The position numbers and the translations under genes were made by a program. The notes under the pieces were generated by a model. The model saw nothing but the letters and a program-made list of their open reading frames with translations. It was not told the DNA's origin and made no database searches. A DNA stretch of 47,156 nucleotides from a virus: positions 1-47,156 of the IMG/VR virus record IMGVR_UViG_3300037558_000832; one strand, 5' to 3'. Below are positions 6,783-14,139 of the stretch, one piece after another (position 1 is the stretch's first letter; the number at the start of each line of letters is the position of its first letter).

Positions 6783-7310
6783 ATGGCAAAAGTTATTAGG
6801 AAAATAGGAATAAAAACTAGCTTGGTATTGCTCGGCTTGTTTACCCTGTTTGCATTAGTTTATTTAGCACGAGTACATATAGACGGCGTTAAGAGTTCTA
6901 TGACACAGCGATACGAAGCTGAAATAAATAAGCTCAACGCTGACGAGGTTGCAAAGATACAAGCAGTTAAGTGGCAAGTTGTAGACGACTTGGCACAGAA
7001 GTGTGAGACAAAGGGTATCCCAGAGGGTCGTAGGAACGGAGTTACCGTTATGGATACTAACGACAGGTATTCACGAGGACAGTGGCAGTTTCAAACTGCG
7101 ACAGTGCAGTATTACTACGAGAAGTTTTACGCAAAGGACATAACCGTTGACGAAGCTATCTTGATTGCACACACAGAGGACAAGGCACGACAGTTGGCAT
7201 ACGACATCATTTGGGAAGAGGTTGGTGGTGTATGGAACTGGAGGAACTGTGCAGACCGTCTCGGACTTGCACAAAAGATTGAGATTATTAGGGAGTTAGA
7301 AGCAAAATAG
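6783..7310 (+). CDS. Membrane-anchored lysozyme/transglycosylase-like protein
   Basis: This 175-residue protein has one N-terminal membrane segment (about residues 12-30, TSLVLLGLFTLFALVYLA) after a basic stretch, then a short coiled region. The globular C-terminal part (about 90-175) contains YSRGQWQFQTATVQYYY and VWNWRNCADRLG, which recall the SxGxxQ...T core of soluble lytic transglycosylase/lysozyme folds. A signal-anchor with a periplasm- or cell-surface-facing muramidase-like domain is inferred. It is first in the accessory operon, away from the lysis genes, so superinfection exclusion or envelope modification is as likely as lysis. The catalytic Glu is not certain. Confidence 0.6.
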   Translation: MAKVIRKIGIKTSLVLLGLFTLFALVYLARVHIDGVKSSMTQRYEAEINKLNADEVAKIQAVKWQVVDDLAQKCETKGIPEGRRNGVTVMDTNDRYSRGQWQFQTATVQYYYEKFYAKDITVDEAILIAHTEDKARQLAYDIIWEEVGGVWNWRNCADRLGLAQKIEIIRELEAK

Positions 7311-7312
7311 GT

Positions 7313-7411
7313 ATGGACGAGACATTTGAAGAAATGGCAATGGACGCAATGTTATCGCTAGGATTACCAGAAGACGAAGCGGAGTTGATGTTAGAAGATT
7401 ATTTAAGTTAA
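7313..7411 (+). CDS. Very small acidic protein (32 aa)
   Basis: An ATG two bases after the preceding stop opens a short strongly acidic frame (MDETFEEMAMDAML start, EDYLS end). Length and charge recall small phage inhibitor proteins, but no function can be assigned. The call rests on tight spacing and absence of any other frame. Confidence 0.5.
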   Translation: MDETFEEMAMDAMLSLGLPEDEAELMLEDYLS

Positions 7412-7420
7412 TTAGTTTTT

Positions 7421-7519
7421 ATGACTACAAAGAAAGCAGAAGTGAAGAAGAAAAACACGCGGAAGAAATCGGTTTACCAATCGCGTATGGAAGTTTCTGC
7501 AAGTAGTTTATTAGAGTAA
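7421..7519 (+). CDS. Very small basic protein (32 aa)
   Basis: This short frame starts MTTKKAEVKKKNTRKK, strongly basic, and fits the gap between its neighbours with only short spacers. It complements the acidic 32-residue protein just upstream in charge. Function unknown. Confidence 0.45.
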   Translation: MTTKKAEVKKKNTRKKSVYQSRMEVSASSLLE

Positions 7520-7530
7520 ATAATATAAGT

Positions 7531-7722
7531 ATGGAGAAAGTATATGTAGCAATAGACGTAGGTTGTCACGAATGTGGTGTAGGTAGTGAAGTTATAGGTT
7601 CGTTCAAAACAAAGGGAGGAGCAGATGACGCTTGTGATAAGAGAGCCGATGAGACTAAGGAATGGAGAGATGGCGGGCAGGCAATCCCTGAAGTGTTCGA
7701 GATTATACTCCCCACCACCTAA
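7531..7722 (+). CDS. Small hypothetical protein (63 aa)
   Basis: It starts MEKVYVAIDVGCHECG, with two cysteines at CHEC and a later Cys, and an Asp/Glu-rich middle. It resembles small soluble phage proteins that bind a metal; no family recognised. A 12-codon frame with the MNTTEQLLE start follows at 7728, which looks like a remnant of the MNTP gene family described at 9147. Confidence 0.6.
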   Translation: MEKVYVAIDVGCHECGVGSEVIGSFKTKGGADDACDKRADETKEWRDGGQAIPEVFEIILPTT

Positions 7723-7772
7723 CACCATGAACACCACAGAGCAATTATTAGAGGTTCTTAATTAGTAGGAGT

Positions 7773-8159
7773 ATGAAATACTATCGACAATATAAATTGA
7801 AAAAAGAACTCCCTGATTATCCTGTTGGGTGGTTGTTCAGTTGGTGTGGTAACCGACAGCAATATATCCCGCATAAAGTAGATTGGCGAACATACGAAAG
7901 TAAGACTAGATTCACAAAAGACGAAATAGAAAGCAAACACGACTGGTTCGAGCCAGTTGGAACGGCAAAAGATTTTTATCCGCAGTTTCCGTCTCAAAGA
8001 AAACTAGACGAGTTTGTGTATCTTGAAGCAGAAACTCGTTTGGTTGATGACGTTGATTTTTGTCGCGCGTTTAACGAATTACAAAAAGACAACGGCTTTG
8101 TAAAACGACGTTACGAGTTTTACAAGACAGAATACGAACAAAAGTTCGGCAAAAACTAA
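7773..8159 (+). CDS. Hypothetical protein (128 aa)
   Basis: This soluble protein is rich in aromatic and charged residues (YYRQYKLKKELPDYPVGWLFSW start). No motif or membrane segment was recognised. It has a short AGGAG just before the ATG. It is part of the accessory operon. Confidence 0.7.
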   Translation: MKYYRQYKLKKELPDYPVGWLFSWCGNRQQYIPHKVDWRTYESKTRFTKDEIESKHDWFEPVGTAKDFYPQFPSQRKLDEFVYLEAETRLVDDVDFCRAFNELQKDNGFVKRRYEFYKTEYEQKFGKN

Positions 8160-8175
8160 CCCCCACACTACGAGT

Positions 8176-8316
8176 ATGACTACACAAGCAACCCACAGCA
8201 CTGACAAATGTTATTTAACCTACAGCGACGAGCTAGAGGGTGGTGGATACTTAACATGCACCTATAACCATAAAGTAGGAGAGGAATGTTTAATGGATAA
8301 AGAAAACGAATTATGA
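8176..8316 (+). CDS. Small hypothetical protein (46 aa)
   Basis: The frame MTTQATHSTDKCYLTYSDE... contains three cysteines and ends in TGA overlapping the next ATG as ATGA (8313-8316), which supports translation. Function unknown. Confidence 0.55.
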   Translation: MTTQATHSTDKCYLTYSDELEGGGYLTCTYNHKVGEECLMDKENEL

Positions 8317-8618
8317 CTATACAAGAACAATGGGAAGAGAGTTTGAACATCGACGTACGTTTCTCGTGGGCTACGGAGGAGCAACGCCGACACATTCTTG
8401 CTGAGATAAAGCACCAGCGTAGAACTAGGCAGCAAGAGACACAGAGGGAGGTACTAGAGGAGATTGAGAAGTTAAAACAAGTGAAGCCGAAAGGGAAATG
8501 CACCAATGCCGAAAATCATCTATTTGGTTCATGCTTTGAATGTAAAAAAATTGACGGCTACAACCAAGCACTCTCCGACCTCAAACAAGCACTTATCACT
8601 AACACTAAAGGAGTATGA
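8313..8618 (+). CDS. Hypothetical protein with coiled coil and paired cysteines (101 aa)
   Basis: The N-terminal two thirds is a charged helix (RRHILAEIKHQRRTRQQETQREVLEEIEKL). A short cysteine segment follows (GKC...GSCFECKK, about residues 71-86), then SDLKQAL. It could be zinc-binding. Coupled to both neighbours by 4-base stop/start overlaps. Confidence 0.65.
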   Translation: MTIQEQWEESLNIDVRFSWATEEQRRHILAEIKHQRRTRQQETQREVLEEIEKLKQVKPKGKCTNAENHLFGSCFECKKIDGYNQALSDLKQALITNTKGV

Positions 8619-8797
8619 AGAAACTTAAATGCTACATAGGACTGCACTCGCCCCAAGAGATTGGCAGAGCTGCATATCCTTACGACACAACGAAGACAGT
8701 GCTCGCGATGGGCTGTCGGTACTGTGGGAAGAAACTTGAACAAGGGTATCTTGTGGACACAGAATTGCTTGAAAAACAATCGCCACTAAACCACTAA
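8615..8797 (+). CDS. Small hypothetical protein with CxxC (60 aa)
   Basis: It contains CRYCGKK near residues 34-40 and one further cysteine near the N-terminus, a partial zinc-knuckle look. AAAGGAG lies 5 bases before the ATG, a fair Shine-Dalgarno site. No family recognised. Confidence 0.6.
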   Translation: MKKLKCYIGLHSPQEIGRAAYPYDTTKTVLAMGCRYCGKKLEQGYLVDTELLEKQSPLNH

Positions 8798-8799
8798 CC

Positions 8800-9144
8800 A
8801 TGAACACACCAACCAAAGAGGAAAGTATAGAGGAGATATACAAAGAGTATATAAAGAAGTGGGACAAAGGAGAGTTTGAGTGGAACCACCACGAAGGAGA
8901 CAAGCTAGGAAGAAAACCTATCTCACCAGAACGTATCTGGCAAACATTCATTGAGCCAACCCTCCAAGACGAACGCCAGAAGCGAGAGGAGGTGGTGGAA
9001 CGCGCAGAAGCTAGAGAAAAGCAATTAAAAACTATGCACACAATGGAGTTAGACACAGTTTCCTGTATGAGTATTGAAGACTTTGTAGTGTGGCGTGACC
9101 ACAGAAAGCAACGACCTACCCAACCTAATAACACTAAAGACTAA
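8800..9144 (+). CDS. Hypothetical protein, MNTP-start family (114 aa)
   Basis: The N-terminus MNTPTKEESIEEIYKEYI resembles those of the genes at 9147 and 44814, suggesting a shared duplicated 5' module. The rest is charged and helical without a recognised motif. The gene starts in CTAACCATGAACAC, the same initiation context as its relatives. Confidence 0.65.
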   Translation: MNTPTKEESIEEIYKEYIKKWDKGEFEWNHHEGDKLGRKPISPERIWQTFIEPTLQDERQKREEVVERAEAREKQLKTMHTMELDTVSCMSIEDFVVWRDHRKQRPTQPNNTKD

Positions 9145-9146
9145 CC

Positions 9147-9569
9147 ATGAACACACCTAAGACAAAAGAAGAAATAGTTGAGGAGTTATATATTAACTAC
9201 CTTGAAGATTTGATAAACGAAGCAGATATGGCGGTGCGCCTACAGGTAAAAGACCAGGAGGCATATTACGAGAAGTTGCGTACAGGGAGCAGGGCTTTAC
9301 TTGAAGCTATCCTACAAGCCCTCACCCTCCACGAACAGGCAGTACAGGAGCGTGTGGTGGAGGAGATGATGCCGTGGCTAGAACACGACAACCAGTGTAT
9401 TTCAACTCAGCACGAAAGAGGAGAACCTACGGCAGACGGTGGCTACCGCACTATGTACGCAGGAGTTTGGTACGACAGAGGAAAAGAGCCAAAGTGTGAC
9501 TGCGGTTTAGACAACGCCATTACTAAGATAAAAGAGGGGGCTGCCACCCCTGACAGTAAAGAAGAATGA
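9147..9569 (+). CDS. Hypothetical protein, paralogue of the gene at 44814 (140 aa)
   Basis: It is a helical N-terminal half followed by a C-terminal module with ALTLHEQAVQERVVE, MPWLEHDNQC and CDCGLDNAITKI. Cysteines and histidines in the second half suggest a small metal site. Both the first 13 codons and this C-terminal module are nearly identical to the gene at 44814, while the middles differ, so the pair arose by duplication and shuffling. Function unknown. Confidence 0.7.
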   Translation: MNTPKTKEEIVEELYINYLEDLINEADMAVRLQVKDQEAYYEKLRTGSRALLEAILQALTLHEQAVQERVVEEMMPWLEHDNQCISTQHERGEPTADGGYRTMYAGVWYDRGKEPKCDCGLDNAITKIKEGAATPDSKEE

Positions 9570-9570
9570 T

Positions 9571-9804
9571 ATGATAGAAACAATTAAAAATTGCCCTGAT
9601 TGTAAAAAAGAAGCAATGGAAGAAATGGAGTGTTGGCATACACAAGAGCATCTTAAAAGTTGTAATAAATGTGAACTTAATCTGTTAGCCAAACGATTAC
9701 TTGTTGCAAGGACAGAAGAACGAAATAACGACTTTAGGCAATATGGGGAATATAGATATGCACCACACACATTGGAGGATATAAAAAAAGAACTACACTC
9801 ATAG
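9571..9804 (+). CDS. Small zinc-ribbon-like protein (77 aa)
   Basis: CPDC (residues 8-11) and CNKC (31-34) with an intervening Cys and two His give a plausible zinc-binding fold. The C-terminal half is charged. It starts one base after the previous stop. No specific family recognised. Confidence 0.6.
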   Translation: MIETIKNCPDCKKEAMEEMECWHTQEHLKSCNKCELNLLAKRLLVARTEERNNDFRQYGEYRYAPHTLEDIKKELHS

Positions 9805-9820
9805 CCCTCACCGACACCAT

Positions 9821-9850
9821 CACCACCCTACAAGCATTAAGAGATGAGAT
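9821..9850 (+). repeat. 30-bp repeat, decayed coiled-coil gene tail (copy 1)
   Basis: This segment matches 10226-10255 with one mismatch. In one frame it encodes TTLQALRDEI followed by a stop, but here it is outside any intact gene, which suggests a leftover 3' end of a lost paralogue. Confidence 0.6.
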
Positions 9851-9862
9851 AAGTAAATTGAT

Positions 9863-10258
9863 ATGAATGAACAACAATTAGAAAAACTAAATATAGCGAT
9901 GAAGCAGAAAAAGAAACTTGAGCGTGTTTTATCCGACCTGAAACATTATAATAATGATTTTCACGAATACGCAGATAATTCCAGTAGAAAGAACGAATGG
10001 TGGGCAAAAGCCAGAAAACTATTCTCATCTTTATACTTTGAGTTTAATGAAGAAGGAGATGTATCTGTTGAACCAAACACTGTATATGGACGTATAATTT
10101 GGTCGCCATCAGAACTTGGGGAAACTGACGAAATGAAACTTGAAATAGCAAAAAGCCGAGCAAGGATATTGGATTTTATGACAGAAGAAACAGAACGACT
10201 ACTCAAGTTAGCAGAAAGCAAACTTCACCACCCTACAAGCATTAAGAGAGGAGATTAA
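9863..10258 (+). CDS. Hypothetical helical protein (131 aa)
   Basis: This is a charged, mostly helical protein (NEQQLEKLNIAMKQKKKLERVL start) with no cysteine motif or membrane segment. Its final codons run, out of frame, through the second copy of the 30-bp repeat, so its C-terminus was probably created by a frameshift or recombination event. Function unknown. Confidence 0.65.
   Translation: MNEQQLEKLNIAMKQKKKLERVLSDLKHYNNDFHEYADNSSRKNEWWAKARKLFSSLYFEFNEEGDVSVEPNTVYGRIIWSPSELGETDEMKLEIAKSRARILDFMTEETERLLKLAESKLHHPTSIKRGD
10226..10255 (+). repeat. 30-bp repeat, decayed coiled-coil gene tail (copy 2)
   Basis: This matches 9821-9850 with one mismatch. Here it is read in a different frame as the last codons of the 9863-10258 gene; the alternative frame gives TTLQALREEIKSLSE then a stop. 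Confidence 0.6.
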
Positions 10259-10276
10259 AAGTTTAAGTGAATAGAT

Positions 10277-10918
10277 ATGCAGGATAAAGATAACAAAAAG
10301 GGTTCTGTAGTGTCTCCTATTCAACGTAGAGACCCACATACAGTTCAAGGGCTGTCTGATAAAGAGTTAGAGCGTCTAGGGTCAATTTTAGGTGCACAGG
10401 GAGTAATTGTGATTGGCTTTAAGACACCAGTAGGGAAAGATAACCCAATGGCGTGTCAGTTTAGTCTATCCGCTATGCAGGTTGAAGAGGAATACATGAC
10501 GGGAGCACTTGGCTTTGTTACGCAAATGCTCAATAAGAATAAACATAAGGTGCAGGTTAAGGAGGTTGATGTGCCCGAAGACCCAATTGGAGACGAGATA
10601 CGAGCAAATATGTTCAAAAATGGGTGCAAAACAGAATACACACGCAAGGACAACATAGTTAAAAGAGGACTAAAGGCAATGAAAGAGATATTAGAGGGTA
10701 AGCACCAGAAAGGAGCTACTGAAATACAATACGAAGAAGAAGCTAGGGTTAAAAAGCTTATTGCTCAAAACACATGCCCGATTTGCAACGTAAAACAGAA
10801 AGGGAATGTAATGCAACACATAAAAGCTAAGGCAATGTGGGAACGACGACGTAACGATAAGGTTCGCCCGTATACAGAGTTATTAAGTAAAAGCATGGAG
10901 CATGGCGAAGCCAAATAG
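10277..10918 (+). CDS. Hypothetical protein with C-terminal C2H2-like finger (213 aa)
   Basis: The middle of the protein is unassigned. Near residues 171-190 it has CPICNVKQKGNVMQHIKAKA, which resembles a classic CxxC...H zinc finger although the spacing to a second His is unclear. A lysine-rich helical stretch precedes it. It is probably nucleic-acid binding. It is the largest gene of the accessory block. Confidence 0.65.
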   Translation: MQDKDNKKGSVVSPIQRRDPHTVQGLSDKELERLGSILGAQGVIVIGFKTPVGKDNPMACQFSLSAMQVEEEYMTGALGFVTQMLNKNKHKVQVKEVDVPEDPIGDEIRANMFKNGCKTEYTRKDNIVKRGLKAMKEILEGKHQKGATEIQYEEEARVKKLIAQNTCPICNVKQKGNVMQHIKAKAMWERRRNDKVRPYTELLSKSMEHGEAK

Positions 10919-10976
10919 AAAAGAAGCCATTAGGTCGAAAGGTACGGATTATAAACTTGAGTTAATAACAAAATAA
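10902..10976 (+). CDS. Possible very small basic protein (24 aa)
   Basis: The frame MAKPNRKEAIRSKGTDYKL overlaps the preceding gene end and fills part of the gap before 11018. It is short enough to occur by chance, so the call is weak. Confidence 0.25.
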   Translation: MAKPNRKEAIRSKGTDYKLELITK

Positions 10977-11017
10977 ATATATGACTTTAAGTAAAAATGC
11001 GGTAAATAAATAAAATT

Positions 11018-11206
11018 ATGAAAACAACTATCACAATAGAGAGAGCAGGACAGCAGGACGCAAAAATAATTGCGTTTATGGAGCACAAAGGCAAGAGTAT
11101 AAAGAAAGTGATTAGTGGTGAATATCTGAAACAGATAACATTATCTGATTTTAGTGAAGATATAGCTAAGGCAAAGCGTGATTTAAGGAATAGTTTTACT
11201 GTATGA
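11018..11206 (+). CDS. Small hypothetical protein (62 aa)
   Basis: This mixed alpha/beta small protein (MKTTITIERAGQQDAKIIAFM start) has no recognised motif. Its stop overlaps the next ATG as ATGA (11203-11206). Confidence 0.6.
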   Translation: MKTTITIERAGQQDAKIIAFMEHKGKSIKKVISGEYLKQITLSDFSEDIAKAKRDLRNSFTV

Positions 11207-11376
11207 AAAAGTATTTAGTACATGGTGGAATGGTTATAAGCCAACATGACGGAGACAAGCACTTTATATCTGCCGACAAAGGCGAGAAAAGAGACATTGG
11301 AGAGATTGTCTATATCAGCAAGGGAGTGCGTACAAAGACTTTTACGGGTTTGTGCATAGTGAGTAGTGTTGTATAA
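11203..11376 (+). CDS. Small hypothetical protein (57 aa)
   Basis: This short frame is coupled by a 4-base overlap to the preceding gene. It is beta-rich with GxxVxxISKGVRTKTF in the second half. Its last bases contain the -10 box of the terminase promoter, so gene end and promoter share sequence. Function unknown. Confidence 0.6.
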   Translation: MKKYLVHGGMVISQHDGDKHFISADKGEKRDIGEIVYISKGVRTKTFTGLCIVSSVV

Positions 11377-11377
11377 T
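11350..11377 (+). promoter_or_regulatory. Promoter for the terminase genes
   Basis: TTGTGC (11350-11355), a 16-base spacer and TATAAT (11372-11377), with the shared AGTGTTG segment just before the -10, relate it to the promoters at 1503 and 6687. The upstream TTATCCA arm and the full TGGATAA arm are missing, so it may escape the control that acts on the other two. Confidence 0.7.
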
Positions 11378-11384
11378 TTTTAAC

Positions 11385-11963
11385 ATGAGCGTAGAGACAC
11401 CCACACTAACAACAGAAGAAACACAAGAGCTTGTTGTAAACGACGACTTTAGCTTTGTTGGGAGGACAGACGGGAAGACCTACACACTACAGGTTAAACA
11501 AAAGGATTTTGCGGATTATTATCTAGAGTTCAAAGGGGACGGAGTAGAAGCTATCATTGAAGCAGGATACGACGTTAATTATAAGAATAAGAAAGGAGAG
11601 GATACGGGAGTGCCTAACAGGAAGCTAGCAAGTGTTATGGCGTATGAAAACCTAAGAAAACCTCACATCATTGCTTATATCAACTCAAAACTGGAGGAGT
11701 ATGGATTTAATGACGACAGCGTGGAGAAACAGCATTTATTCTTACTCAATCAACATGCAGACTTGAAAACCAAGATGAAAGCGGTAGATATATTCTATAA
11801 AGTGCGTGGAAAGTATCCAAAGGAAGCAAAAGGCGACGTAAATATCAACGTATTTTCACTCGCAGAGCTTGCAGACAAGTCCACGAAGCGGAAACAGTTA
11901 GGTGCAGAGGACGTAAAGGTAATAGACGCAGAACCAAGCCACGACACAGTATTGGATACATAA
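11385..11963 (+). CDS. Terminase small subunit
   Basis: This 192-residue protein precedes the large terminase gene. Its centre (NRKLASVMAYENLRKPHIIAY, about residues 78-98, and the following FLLNQHADLKTKMKAVDIFYKVRGKYP) matches the helical pattern of Terminase_2-type small subunits, which recognise phage DNA and regulate the large subunit. The C-terminal tail is charged and probably contacts the large subunit. It is transcribed from the promoter ending 8 bases before its ATG. Confidence 0.8.
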   Translation: MSVETPTLTTEETQELVVNDDFSFVGRTDGKTYTLQVKQKDFADYYLEFKGDGVEAIIEAGYDVNYKNKKGEDTGVPNRKLASVMAYENLRKPHIIAYINSKLEEYGFNDDSVEKQHLFLLNQHADLKTKMKAVDIFYKVRGKYPKEAKGDVNINVFSLAELADKSTKRKQLGAEDVKVIDAEPSHDTVLDT

Positions 11964-11974
11964 TGTATACAAGA

Positions 11975-12027
11975 TGTATCCAGTTTGGAGACACAGGTAA
12001 GGTTAGGTAAGGTTAGGTTAGGTTAGT
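11975..12027 (+). repeat. TTAGG-type direct repeats, copy of a segment of the replisome organizer gene
   Basis: After TGTATCC-type sequence and GACACAGGTAAGG, the run contains repeated GGTTAG units (12001-12026). Nearly the same segment lies inside the replisome organizer gene at 44408-44458. Here it is non-coding between the two terminase genes. Confidence 0.7.
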
Positions 12028-12047
12028 AGTCGGAAATCAAAACAATT

Positions 12048-12200
12048 ATGGTAGATGTAAAATGCAGGGAATGTAACAAAGACTTAGTAAGGAATTGTAA
12101 ATCAACTCCCAAAGGGTTCGCCTGTAGTGATTGTAAGCAAAAAGGCGCAGACCGAAGAAACGAGGAAAACAAGGCAAGAATGAGGAGATTGCGCAGTTAA
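12048..12200 (+). CDS. Small zinc-ribbon protein (50 aa)
   Basis: The frame MVDVKCRECNKDL...FACSDCKQKGADRR carries two CxxC knuckles 16 residues apart, then a basic tail. This is a likely zinc-binding nucleic-acid-interacting protein. It sits between the terminase subunits. Confidence 0.65.
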   Translation: MVDVKCRECNKDLVRNCKSTPKGFACSDCKQKGADRRNEENKARMRRLRS

Positions 12201-12277
12201 GCCATATTTTGTCTTTACACAAGCGATTGTAAGAAGTTTATATGCACAACTAGACCAATGACCCGTGTGTTTTGTTG

Positions 12278-12283
12278 TATAAT
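12278..12283 (+). promoter_or_regulatory. Possible -10 box before the small membrane protein and large terminase
   Basis: A TATAAT preceded by TTTTGTTG lies 8 bases before the ATG at 12291. No good -35 is seen at normal spacing. Confidence 0.4.
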
Positions 12284-12290
12284 TGAGCTA

Positions 12291-12374
12291 ATGAAATATG
12301 TAATAGCACTTATCGTGCAAAGCATAGTAGCGTCAGCCGTTATTACTTTTCTAGCGGTAAGCATAGTTTACTAA
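12291..12374 (+). CDS. Tiny single-span membrane protein (27 aa)
   Basis: Almost the entire product (MKYVIALIVQSIVASAVITF...) is one hydrophobic helix. It is preceded by a -10-like TATAAT and followed 7 bases later by the large terminase. Small membrane peptides of this sort occur in phages, but length and position leave doubt. Confidence 0.45.
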   Translation: MKYVIALIVQSIVASAVITFLAVSIVY

Positions 12375-12380
12375 TTTATT

Positions 12381-14081
12381 ATGGAAGAAACACAAGAGAT
12401 ATTCACACCACAAGAGCTTGCGTCAGAACGCAAGATATTACAGTGGAGAAAGAATGTCTTTTTGTTTTGTGAGGAAATGTTACGAATGTCGCCTGCCGAG
12501 CCAGTAGACGAACTTAGAGGTAAGCCGATACCATTCACTAATGCGTTTGGCGAGAAGAAAGAAGCCCTGCTGTTTGATACAGACGGGCGTTTGGTGTATC
12601 ACGACTTAGCTTTCTACAGCAAAGATATGTTCAAGTGGCAGAGTAAGGCAGAGTTTAAGGAGCACCCGAACATGTTTACATGGCAACAAACAGTGGAGCT
12701 TGAAGCATACGACAGAGGAATTAACACATTTGACCAAGACAGCTACGACCCAAAGAAGCGTCGTATCACTATCCGCAGTGGGCACGGGATTGGTAAGACA
12801 TCATTTGCGAGTGTTATTGCTATTCACTTCTTATTTTGTTTCTACTATGCACAGATTGGAGCAACAGCTAACACAGATACACAGCTTAAAGAGATTTTTC
12901 TCAAAGAGTTTTACTGGTGGAAGAAGCGACTACCCGAAGAGATACAAGACCAACTGGAGGAGCTAGACGATAAGATACGAGTGAAAGGCACTAAAAACTG
13001 GTTCTTGCGTGCCCGTGTTGCAGGTAAAGACAACCCAGAAGCGTTGGCAGGATTGCATGGCGACCATGTTTTGCTATTCCCAGACGAAGCGAGTGGTATT
13101 TGGGACAAGGTGTTTGAGGTTATGCAAGGAGCTTTGACTGGAGAGAACTGGTTAGTGATTATGACAAGCAACCCGACACGAACCGAGGGCTACTTCTACA
13201 ACAGCCATAAGAAAAGCAACAGAAACGAGTGGACACAACTACATTTTGATAGCCGAGACAGCCCGATTGTTAAGGACACGTTTGTGCAGGGTATTATTAA
13301 CGACTATGGCGAGAACAGCGACGAGTTTAAGATACGAGTAGCAGGAGACTTTGCTAACGAGGGCGAAATGGACGACAAAGGTTGGATACCATTGTTTGCG
13401 AACATGAATATCTTGTTTGAAGAAGCAGGTACACAGATAATCCGAGGTGGTGTTATTGGTGTAGACCCTGCAGGACAAGGTAAAGACCGAAGCATTATTG
13501 CTATCCGAGACGAGATTTACTTGAAAGAGGTGCTTAACGAGAGCACGAGTAGTGAACAAGACCTAGCGAGGAAGATTGAAACTGTAACAGAAGCATACGG
13601 GGCAAACCTAAACGACGTTGGTATAGACGCATTTGGTATTGGAGCAAAGGTAATAAACCACATACACACAAAGATAAACGAAATGCCTAACGCTATCCTT
13701 GCAGACAAGCCGAGAGAGGAAGTGAAAGACCAGTTTAACTCCTACAAGTCCGAGCTTGCGTGGAAGTTCAGGAAATGGGTGGCAAGTGGTGGTATTATAG
13801 TTACTAACAACCAGAAAGAATGGCTACGAGAAATGAGCTTGATTAAATACAAGCGAGACTTGCAAGGTAGGATACGGTTAATGAGTAAAGTTGAGTTTAA
13901 GAAAGAGCACGGGTTCAGCCCAGACAGATTTGACGCATGTTGTTACACATTCTTTAGAGATGAGCCGACCAGACCTGTTATAGTTACAAAACAGGAATTG
14001 GAGAATGAGGATTGGGCTAAGTTCCTAGACAGAGTGGAGGGAAAAACAAAACAAAGCATGAAAGATTTATCAAGTATATAG
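12381..14081 (+). CDS. terL: Terminase large subunit
   Basis: This 566-residue packaging motor ATPase and nuclease has Walker A as GHGIGKT (residues 134-140) and Walker B as VLLFPDE (230-236), with the TSNPTR coupling motif following. The C-terminal RNase H-like nuclease has acidic residues at GVDPAGQGKD (Asp362), GIDAFG (Asp416) and DRFDA (Asp515/Asp518). It docks to the portal, translocates DNA and cuts concatemers. The length is typical. It follows the small subunit after two tiny genes and precedes the portal, the usual order. Confidence 0.96.
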   Translation: MEETQEIFTPQELASERKILQWRKNVFLFCEEMLRMSPAEPVDELRGKPIPFTNAFGEKKEALLFDTDGRLVYHDLAFYSKDMFKWQSKAEFKEHPNMFTWQQTVELEAYDRGINTFDQDSYDPKKRRITIRSGHGIGKTSFASVIAIHFLFCFYYAQIGATANTDTQLKEIFLKEFYWWKKRLPEEIQDQLEELDDKIRVKGTKNWFLRARVAGKDNPEALAGLHGDHVLLFPDEASGIWDKVFEVMQGALTGENWLVIMTSNPTRTEGYFYNSHKKSNRNEWTQLHFDSRDSPIVKDTFVQGIINDYGENSDEFKIRVAGDFANEGEMDDKGWIPLFANMNILFEEAGTQIIRGGVIGVDPAGQGKDRSIIAIRDEIYLKEVLNESTSSEQDLARKIETVTEAYGANLNDVGIDAFGIGAKVINHIHTKINEMPNAILADKPREEVKDQFNSYKSELAWKFRKWVASGGIIVTNNQKEWLREMSLIKYKRDLQGRIRLMSKVEFKKEHGFSPDRFDACCYTFFRDEPTRPVIVTKQELENEDWAKFLDRVEGKTKQSMKDLSSI

Positions 14082-14139
14082 TTATGCACAAAAAGATTAG
14101 CAATTCGTTTGACAAACTATATAATTAAAGTGAAATACT

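Noticed and set aside
11975-12027. TTAGG repeats as a telomere
   Set aside because: The run is short, internal, imperfect, and a copy is coding sequence in the replication gene.
14097-14125. Promoter before the portal gene (TTAGCA, 17-base spacer, TATAAT)
   Set aside because: The -35 is poor, and the AT-rich spacer makes a chance TATAAT likely; not listed as a feature.
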